From an uncultured Terriglobus sp. (GTDB lineage: Bacteria; Acidobacteriota; Terriglobia; Terriglobales; Acidobacteriaceae): 13,914 bases of DNA. Location of the stretch: NCBI GenBank assembly GCA_937871605.1, contig CALMRM010000008.1:4513-18426 (forward strand). Direction: 5' to 3'. How positions within the stretch are numbered: position 1 is the first letter of the stretch; each line of letters begins with the position of its first letter. The position numbers and the translations under genes are program-made. Of this stretch, positions 8,337 through 12,540 are shown piece after piece. The notes under the pieces are model-generated. The model had not been told where the DNA came from. It was given only the letters and a program-made list of their open reading frames with translations, and did not search any database.

Positions 8337-9371
8337 TTAGTTCTTTGGGCTTCTGGAGCGACCAGGCGGCATTTTTCTGGTAGATGGATTCCTAGTATTT
8401 GTAAAAGTAGTTCTTCGCGCACCCGATGTTGGGCTACCTTGAGCATCTGCGGCGATATCGAATGCAAGGGGCGGACGAGCAACTGTGTCAGGAGAGCGGC
8501 GCAATGTTTGTAAGTGATCGAGAATCTCTTGAACGACTTCCTTTGTGAACTGCGGTTTTGCTTTCTCAACATAGCGAATGTTCAAGCTAACGACTTCATC
8601 CGCACGGATTACGAAGAAGCGTCCACCGACATCTGACCAGTAATCTTCTGGATCGGGACCTTTACGACGGGCTTTACGCGCGACAACTGCAGAGGTCTCA
8701 AATTTCTCTCGATCAGTGAGAAGTTCTTTACGCTTAAACTTTCGAGTTTCTTCGAGTGTGACACTGACGAGGTTGCCGTCGTTCGCAAGGTGATGCTCAA
8801 CGAGCGTTCCCCTGTACAGAACATCCATATTCGTCAACACATCAAGTTGAATGTATGTTGTTTTACTTGGCAGGAGCATCGATGAAAGACGTAGATGCCA
8901 CTCGGCAGTCCATGGTCTAACTAAGGCTGTAACAAGGCCTCGCCGCTTGGGGCTATCTTCGTACTTTCGTAGGAGCTTTCCGTAACTTCTTAACAGGTGG
9001 CCAAACCATACACCTACCAGGGTGACGAGTAGGTAAACGCCTATTACACACCAAATGTTAAGTCTGCAGAAGAAGGCGAACGCAGGATAGAAGTTCTGAG
9101 AGTGCTTATCGAAATCTGCGCTGAGGGCTCCATCTGCTAGAGCTTTGAACAGAGCTTTGTGTGCAGGCGAGTAAGCATCCTCAAGATGCCTAACCACCTC
9201 CCAAATGAGCAGGTCTGGTATGAGGCAGAGTAAACAAGCAGATGTTATCTGCTCTCCGTACGATCTCTTTCGGTACCTTGCGGTGGCATACCAACCCACT
9301 ACCCAACGGAAAAGCAAATCTGGACCTAAAACATAAAGCGCAAAGAGTCCTGTGAGAAAGACCGTTAGCAC
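8337..9371 (-). CDS. Membrane-anchored protein of unknown function (island gene 2)
   Basis: A 344-residue protein that I do not recognise. Hydrophobic segments are at about 1-28, 42-60 and 98-125. A soluble region follows, about 155-270, rich in beta-strand character (TYIQLDVLTNMDVLYRGTLV, 172-191; RFFVIRADEVVSLNIRY, 251-267). The last 50 residues are polar, basic and probably disordered. The strand-Gly-strand pattern loosely recalls small barrel domains attached to membrane anchors, as in DUF6338-type proteins, but I would not assign it. The start is GTG at 9369-9371, directly abutting the TAA of the upstream gene (TAAGTG), so translation is coupled to it. Base composition is far lower in GC than the flanking genes (23 G/C of 60 at 8701-8760 against 41 of 60 at 8101-8160), pointing to horizontal acquisition. 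Confidence 0.75.
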   Translation of the reverse strand: MLTVFLTGLFALYVLGPDLLFRWVVGWYATARYRKRSYGEQITSACLLCLIPDLLIWEVVRHLEDAYSPAHKALFKALADGALSADFDKHSQNFYPAFAFFCRLNIWCVIGVYLLVTLVGVWFGHLLRSYGKLLRKYEDSPKRRGLVTALVRPWTAEWHLRLSSMLLPSKTTYIQLDVLTNMDVLYRGTLVEHHLANDGNLVSVTLEETRKFKRKELLTDREKFETSAVVARKARRKGPDPEDYWSDVGGRFFVIRADEVVSLNIRYVEKAKPQFTKEVVQEILDHLQTLRRSPDTVARPPLAFDIAADAQGSPTSGARRTTFTNTRNPSTRKMPPGRSRSPKN

Positions 9372-9623
9372 TTATTTATGAGCCATCCTTTGTGAGGTGA
9401 CACCAAGTATCGCACGAAGGTCATCTTCCGTAAAAGTAAACACGCCAGCGAACGTTGGTATTCTCACTACACCCTCTTCCATCAAATCACGCGCAAGGTC
9501 TTGCACATGGTCCTGAAGATACTTCAGGACTTCATCTTGTAGGTTCTGGCGATTCGCAAGAATATCAGCATCGATTCGCTTCACCAAAGTAGCTGCTTCA
9601 AGGCCGCTCATCTCTTCATCCAC
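9372..9623 (-). CDS. Small protein of unknown function (island gene 1)
   Basis: An 83-residue protein that I do not recognise. It is mostly charged, helix-forming sequence (LVKRIDADILANRQNLQDEV, LKYLQDHVQDLARDLMEEG), then VRIPTFAGVFTFTEDDLRAILG near the C-terminus. No signal peptide or membrane helix is visible. Start choice: GTG 9623 with a GAGAG-like site close upstream, or the ATG four codons later with AAGAG. Its stop codon abuts the GTG of the downstream membrane-protein gene, so the two form a tightly coupled pair. A small cytoplasmic partner or regulator of the membrane protein is a reasonable inference. A coiled-coil or dimeric form is plausible. Confidence 0.65.
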   Translation of the reverse strand: MDEEMSGLEAATLVKRIDADILANRQNLQDEVLKYLQDHVQDLARDLMEEGVVRIPTFAGVFTFTEDDLRAILGVTSQRMAHK

Positions 9624-9715
9624 GTCTCTCTTGTTTAAGCAGCCTATCGGCTCTGACCTGATGTTGATTACGACGCGTAAATTTCCAGCGTGAGACTACG
9701 CCGAAAGTATGCCAG

Positions 9716-9736
9716 ATTTCGCCACTCACGCGAAAT
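9716..9736. promoter_or_regulatory. Perfect inverted repeat upstream of the island genes
   Basis: ATTTCGC (9716-9722) and GCGAAAT (9730-9736) form a perfect 7-bp inverted repeat with a 7-base spacer, about 95 bp upstream of the first island gene. A weak minus-strand -10-like CATACT lies just downstream at 9706-9711. It could be an operator for a dimeric repressor or a hairpin in the leader. No regulator is encoded beside it. Confidence 0.35.
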
Positions 9737-9795
9737 ATTCTGATGCCTCACCACTCCCAGACAAACAGATTAGGGAGAGTTCGAAAAAGATTGTG

Positions 9796-9871
9796 TGGAG
9801 CACCGGGCCGGGATTGAACCGGCGAATACTGGTTTTGCAGACCAGCGCGTTAGCCACTTCGCCACCGGTGC
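9796..9871 (-). tRNA. tRNA-Cys (anticodon GCA)
   Basis: A complete 76-base cloverleaf including the encoded CCA. The acceptor stem is GCACCGG/CCGGTGC, the D arm GCG/CGC, and the anticodon arm CTGGT-CTGCAAA-ACCAG gives anticodon GCA. The variable loop is TATTC and the T arm GCCGG-TTCAATC-CCGGC. The discriminator base is U73, as expected for tRNA-Cys. It lies 68 bp downstream of the peroxiredoxin gene on the same strand, and I see no promoter in that gap, so co-transcription with the peroxiredoxin is possible. A T5 run lies just beyond the 3' end (minus strand, about 9785-9789). The AT-rich two-gene block begins directly at its 3' side, the classical side for integration of mobile islands. Confidence 0.95.
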
Positions 9872-9878
9872 TCACTCG

Positions 9879-9899
9879 CTCTCTGTGGCTTGCAGAGAG
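9879..9899 (-). other. Hairpin just upstream of tRNA-Cys
   Basis: CTCTCTG and CAGAGAG form a perfect 7-bp stem with a 7-base loop, ending eight bases before the tRNA 5' end. It occupies the place where a tRNA promoter -10 element would be expected. It may be a processing structure for RNase release of the tRNA from a longer transcript; that role is inferred. Confidence 0.4.
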
Positions 9900-9907
9900 G
9901 AACTTAC

Positions 9908-9931
9908 GGGCCGCGAAGTTCATTGCGGCCC
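9908..9931 (-). terminator. GC-rich hairpin after the peroxiredoxin gene
   Basis: GGGCCGC and GCGGCCC form a perfect 7-bp stem with a 10-base loop, starting nine bases after the peroxiredoxin stop on the minus strand. The following bases (GTAAGTTCC) have no real T-run, so it may be a weak terminator that allows read-through into tRNA-Cys, or an mRNA 3'-end stabiliser. Confidence 0.4.
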
Positions 9932-9939
9932 TGAAGTGC

Positions 9940-10596
9940 TTAGCTGGGCTGCGCCGTTGTACGCAGGTATGGCTTAACCGTGGTGTAGCCGGGAAAGCGC
10001 GTTGCTGCGTCGTCGTTGGAGACAGCCGCTGTGATGATGACGTCGTCGCCGGGCTTCCAGTTGGCTGGGGTGGCAACGGGGTGCTTGGCGGTCAGGGCCA
10101 TGCTGTCCAGCACGCGCAGGATTTCATCGAAGTTGCGACCCGTAGTCATCGGGTAGGCCAGGGTCAACTTGATTTTCTTGTCGGGCCCTACGACGAACAC
10201 GGTGCGGACGGGAGCGTTGTTAGCTGGGGTGCGGCCCTCGCAGCTGTCACCTGCTTCAGCAGGCAGCATGTCGTATAGCTTGGCTACTTTCAGTTCTGAG
10301 TCGGCAATCACCGGGAAGTTGACTTCGGCACCGCTCACATCCTTGATGTCCTGCGCCCACTTGCCATGGTCCGAGATTTTGTCCACCGACAGGCCGATCA
10401 CCTTGACGCCGCGCTGCGCAAACTGCTGCTCCAGGCTGGCCACCGCGCCCAGTTCCGTGGTGCAGACAGGCGTAAAGTCCTTGGGGTGCGAGAACAGCAC
10501 GGCCCAGCTGTCGCCCAGCCACTCATGAAAGCGGATGGACCCCTGCGTGGTTTCGGCTTCGAAGTCAGGTGCAATGTCATTGATGCGGAGTGACAT
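9940..10596 (-). CDS. 1-Cys peroxiredoxin (Prx6 type, AhpC/TSA family)
   Basis: A 218-residue cytoplasmic thiol peroxidase. FSHPKDFTPVCTTELG (residues 35-50) holds the peroxidatic Cys45 with Thr42 and Pro43. Arg131 in APVRTVFVVGPDKKIK is the conserved second active-site Arg, and YPMTTGRNFDEILRVLDS (148-165) is the Prx6 signature region. The long C-terminal extension (170-218) is the dimerisation domain of this subfamily. A second Cys at 119 is not at a classical resolving position. It reduces hydrogen peroxide and organic hydroperoxides. ATG 10596 is chosen because AGAGGA lies five bases upstream; the longer in-frame form would start inside a terminator hairpin. The gene lies behind a Cys-rich leader peptide and terminator, suggesting attenuation by cysteine supply, and is followed by tRNA-Cys on the same strand. 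Confidence 0.93.
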   Translation of the reverse strand: MSLRINDIAPDFEAETTQGSIRFHEWLGDSWAVLFSHPKDFTPVCTTELGAVASLEQQFAQRGVKVIGLSVDKISDHGKWAQDIKDVSGAEVNFPVIADSELKVAKLYDMLPAEAGDSCEGRTPANNAPVRTVFVVGPDKKIKLTLAYPMTTGRNFDEILRVLDSMALTAKHPVATPANWKPGDDVIITAAVSNDDAATRFPGYTTVKPYLRTTAQPS

Positions 10597-10641
10597 GTGG
10601 TTCCTCTGCGTTGTTGATGCGTTCTGACGGGAATTTGCTGC

Positions 10642-10670
10642 AAAAACGAAGCCCACCGGCGGCGGTGGGC
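10642..10670 (-). terminator. Intrinsic terminator / attenuator in the peroxiredoxin leader
   Basis: On the minus strand GCCCACCG (10670-10663) and CGGTGGGC (10658-10651) form a perfect 8-bp stem with a 4-base loop, followed by TTCGTTTTTG. It lies 45 bp before the peroxiredoxin start and 26 bp after the stop of the Cys-rich leader peptide. No other minus-strand gene lies upstream for it to terminate, so an attenuator of the peroxiredoxin transcript is the most economical reading. Confidence 0.75.
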
Positions 10671-10675
10671 AGGGT

Positions 10676-10696
10676 GTGACGCGGGTGCGTGACGCG
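10676..10696. repeat. Direct repeat GTGACGCG x2 in the leader
   Basis: GTGACGCG occurs at 10676-10683 and 10689-10696, a 13-bp period, between the leader-peptide stop and the terminator. In the minus-strand RNA each copy (CGCGUCAC) can pair, with one bulge, with GUGCGCG overlapping the first Cys codon of the leader peptide. It could be an RNA-switch element or a protein-binding site. Confidence 0.4.
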
Positions 10697-10756
10697 TTAC
10701 ATGCCTGCCTGCACAGCTAGACAGCAACACGCGCACAGGCTGAGGTTGGGCGTCAT
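10697..10756 (-). CDS. Cys-rich leader peptide (19 aa), putative cysteine attenuator
   Basis: A 19-codon ORF with ATG at 10754-10756 and TAA at 10697-10699, encoding MTPNLSLCACCCLAVQAGM. Four Cys codons (TGC, TGT, TGC, TGT) fall within five positions, residues 8-12, very unlikely by chance and the hallmark of amino-acid-responsive leader peptides. The predicted transcription start lies within about three bases of the ATG, so it is likely translated from a leaderless mRNA; GTG directly before the ATG is an alternative start. An intrinsic terminator follows 26 bp later, then the peroxiredoxin gene. GGCAGG (10709-10704) could pair with CCTGCC (10673-10668), which overlaps the 5' arm of the terminator; it would be exposed if a ribosome stalled at the Cys codons. 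That is an inferred antiterminator. Comparable Cys-run leader peptides are known upstream of sulfur genes in actinobacteria. Confidence 0.72.
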   Translation of the reverse strand: MTPNLSLCACCCLAVQAGM

Positions 10757-10764
10757 CACCTGCA

Positions 10765-10793
10765 ACAATACGTCGGTGGGGTGGCCATGTCAA
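10765..10793 (-). promoter_or_regulatory. Promoter for leader peptide and peroxiredoxin
   Basis: On the minus strand a perfect -35 TTGACA (10793-10788), an optimal 17-bp spacer and -10 TATTGT (10770-10765, four of six matches) are present. The expected start is about 10756-10759, on or within three bases of the leader-peptide ATG. The -35 overlaps the start codon of the divergent phzF-like gene. Confidence 0.7.
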
Positions 10794-11710
10794 CCCAGGT
10801 AACGGGATGGCAAACAGGCGACAGGGCGTACGAGTGGGCGCAGGTGGATGTCTTTGCCGAGGGCCCGCTCCAGGGCAACATGCTGGCGATCTTTCCCGAT
10901 GCACGCGGCCTGAGCGATGCGGAGATGCAGCAGCTCGCACGGGAGACGAACCTCTCGGAGACAACGTTTATCCTGCCTGGCGATCCGGCAGAGGAGCGTG
11001 AACGCGGTGTGCGTGTGCGCATCTTCACCGTCAACGAGGAGTTCCCCTTTGCCGGGCATCCCACGCTGGGCACCGCTGCCTGGCTGTGGGCGAACTACCC
11101 AGCCGTGCGCGGGGCCGACGAGGTGCGACTCCACCTGAACGTGGGCACCATCCCGGTGCGCTTTCAGGCGCCCGCAGCGCAAGAACAGGGTGTGTTCGGC
11201 GAGATGCGGCAGCGCGACCCGGAGTTCGGCGTCGAGCCGGACGCGGTCGCATTGGCGCGCGCATGCGGCCTGGCGGCAGACGATCTCGACCAAACGTCGC
11301 CGCCCCAGGTGGTGAGCACAGGCCTGCCGTTCTGCATCCTGCCGCTGGCCTCTATGGATGCGCTGGCACGCCTGCGGGTGGACCCCGCAGCGCTGACAGA
11401 GGCGTTGCCAGGACCACACGGCAGGGTGTACGCGCTTGCCCGGCAGAGCGACGGCACGTGGCGCGCCCGCATGCCGTTCCACGGCTCGGACGATCCTGCC
11501 ACCGGCTCCGCCGCGGGCTGCGCTATCAGCTACCTCGTGAAGCACGGCGCGGCGCAGTCTGAGGAAAAGCTGGTGATTTCGCAGGGAATCGAGGTACACC
11601 GTCCGAGCAGGCTTCACGTACGTGCCACCCGCTCTGGCGGCCGTGTCACGGATGTGTTCGTCGGTGGCCGCACCATTCCTGTGGCAGCGGGACGATTTAC
11701 CCTCCCGTAA
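10787..11710 (+). CDS. PhzF-family protein (phenazine biosynthesis-like epimerase/isomerase)
   Basis: A 307-residue cytoplasmic protein of the PhzF / diaminopimelate epimerase-like fold. VDVFAEGPLQGNMLAIF (20-36) opens the first repeat. NLSETTF (55-61) carries Glu58, the position of the catalytic Glu of PhzF. RIFTVNEEFPFAGHPTLGTA (78-97) and DDPATGSAAG (235-244) are the two family signatures, one from each pseudo-symmetric half. Phenazine genes are absent here, and most family members are isomerases or epimerases of unknown substrate, so phenazine synthesis should not be assumed. ATG 10787 is chosen with GGTGGGGTGG upstream; GTG 10781 would place the ribosome site too close. It is divergent from the peroxiredoxin leader, with overlapping control DNA. 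Confidence 0.9.
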   Translation: MSTQVTGWQTGDRAYEWAQVDVFAEGPLQGNMLAIFPDARGLSDAEMQQLARETNLSETTFILPGDPAEERERGVRVRIFTVNEEFPFAGHPTLGTAAWLWANYPAVRGADEVRLHLNVGTIPVRFQAPAAQEQGVFGEMRQRDPEFGVEPDAVALARACGLAADDLDQTSPPQVVSTGLPFCILPLASMDALARLRVDPAALTEALPGPHGRVYALARQSDGTWRARMPFHGSDDPATGSAAGCAISYLVKHGAAQSEEKLVISQGIEVHRPSRLHVRATRSGGRVTDVFVGGRTIPVAAGRFTLP

Positions 11711-12060
11711 TACACGCGGCTTTCCACACGGCTTGCACACCGCAAGTGATTGCAAGGTGAGGGGTTCCACCCATCGGTGGATGACGGCTTAGAACGCAGA
11801 GTGCTAGCTTCGCTGAATCTTCGCCATTGCGCTGCAGTGAGAACCTCCTTACTTTGGGGAAGCGCTGGACACCACGGGTGACCGGCAGCGAGCGTTACAA
11901 AGCTTCGCAGGCCTCATGTTTCAGCAAATCTTTACTGTTCCCCGCGCCTTTCCACATGCGGCAGGCGCCTGACCCCTGCTGCGCCTAAATATGGTGGCAG
12001 CGCACACATTCAAGAGCCCTCCCCGCAGGGCCGCACCACTTGTAGGAGACCGACCCCCAT
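11711..12060. other. 350-bp intergenic region between phzF-like gene and response regulator
   Basis: No convincing gene is seen on either strand. Two small hairpins follow the phzF-like gene: CTTGC/GCAAG (11733-11747) and TCCACC/GGTGGA (11766-11781). Neither has a T-run. The 3' end holds AGGAG (12044-12048), the ribosome site of the response regulator, 12 bases before its ATG. An AT-rich TAAATATG near 11987 might be part of a promoter, but no matching -35 is evident. Confidence 0.5.
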
Positions 12061-12498
12061 ATGCGCCCCCGGAAGATTATTCTTTGCGTCGATGACAACG
12101 AACAGACGCTCTCCGTTCGCAAATTTCTGCTGGAAACACGCGGCTATCGCGTCTTGACCGCCACGGGTGGGCATGAGGCGCTGGAGATTGTGGAGCGCCA
12201 CGCGCCCGGCGACCTTTCACTGCTGCTGACTGACCTGATCATGCCCGTGATGGATGGTGCGGAGCTGGTGCGCCGCGTGCGCGAACTGCAGCCCGGCCTG
12301 CCCACCTTGATGGTGTCCGGCATCGTGGCGCAGTATGAACGGGGCAGCGTGGCGGACGTGTTCCTGCCCAAGGGTGCATGCTCGCCGGTGGAACTGCTGG
12401 AGCGGGTGCGGGTGCTGGTGGCTCGCAAGCGCGGTCCGAAGAAGAGCACACAGACCACGCCGCCAAGCGTACAGCTGCCCGCACAACAGGCCGCGTAA
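12061..12498 (+). CDS. Single-domain response regulator (CheY-like receiver)
   Basis: A 145-residue protein consisting of one receiver domain. The acidic pair Asp11-Asp12 (VDDNEQ), phospho-acceptor Asp58 in LLTDLIMPVMDG, Ser86 (MVSG) and Lys104 (FLPKGA) are all in place, so it should be phosphorylatable. The C-terminal 25 residues (RKRGPKKSTQTTPPSVQLPA) are a basic, then polar, tail with no output domain. It would act by protein-protein contact, as a phosphorelay intermediate, or with a hybrid kinase encoded elsewhere. No kinase lies nearby. The ATG is supported by AGGAG 12 bases upstream. It converges on recG with only 42 bp between the stop codons. Confidence 0.9.
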   Translation: MRPRKIILCVDDNEQTLSVRKFLLETRGYRVLTATGGHEALEIVERHAPGDLSLLLTDLIMPVMDGAELVRRVRELQPGLPTLMVSGIVAQYERGSVADVFLPKGACSPVELLERVRVLVARKRGPKKSTQTTPPSVQLPAQQAA

Positions 12499-12505
12499 CG
12501 CGTGC

Positions 12506-12524
12506 AGTTCCCGTGCCGGGAACT
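12506..12524. terminator. Hairpin between convergent genes, possible bidirectional terminator
   Basis: AGTTCCCG (12506-12513) and CGGGAACT (12517-12524) form a perfect 8-bp stem with a 3-base loop in the 42 bp between the response-regulator stop and the recG stop. T-runs are lacking on both sides, so termination efficiency is uncertain, but the position fits a shared terminator. Confidence 0.45.
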
Positions 12525-12540
12525 ACGCTTGCTGACCTGC

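Noticed and set aside
8354..8369. Partial similarity (TGGAGC-ACC-GGC-GG) to the 3' end of tRNA-Cys, as a possible attachment-site copy
   Set aside because: It needs two gaps, is short, and lies inside the end of an island gene. No integrase is present. Too weak to call an att site.
10597..10656. 20-codon N-terminal extension of the peroxiredoxin
   Set aside because: It would start inside the terminator hairpin without a ribosome site, whereas the ATG at 10596 has an ideal AGAGGA and gives the normal Prx6 N-terminus.
10790..11770. Minus-strand open frame of 326 codons opposite the phzF-like gene
   Set aside because: Shadow of a GC-rich gene; the plus strand has the complete PhzF signatures.
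11916..11972. 18-codon plus-strand ORF in the long intergenic region
   Set aside because: No run of a single amino-acid codon, no following terminator and only a weak ribosome site; no reason to treat it as a leader peptide or gene.
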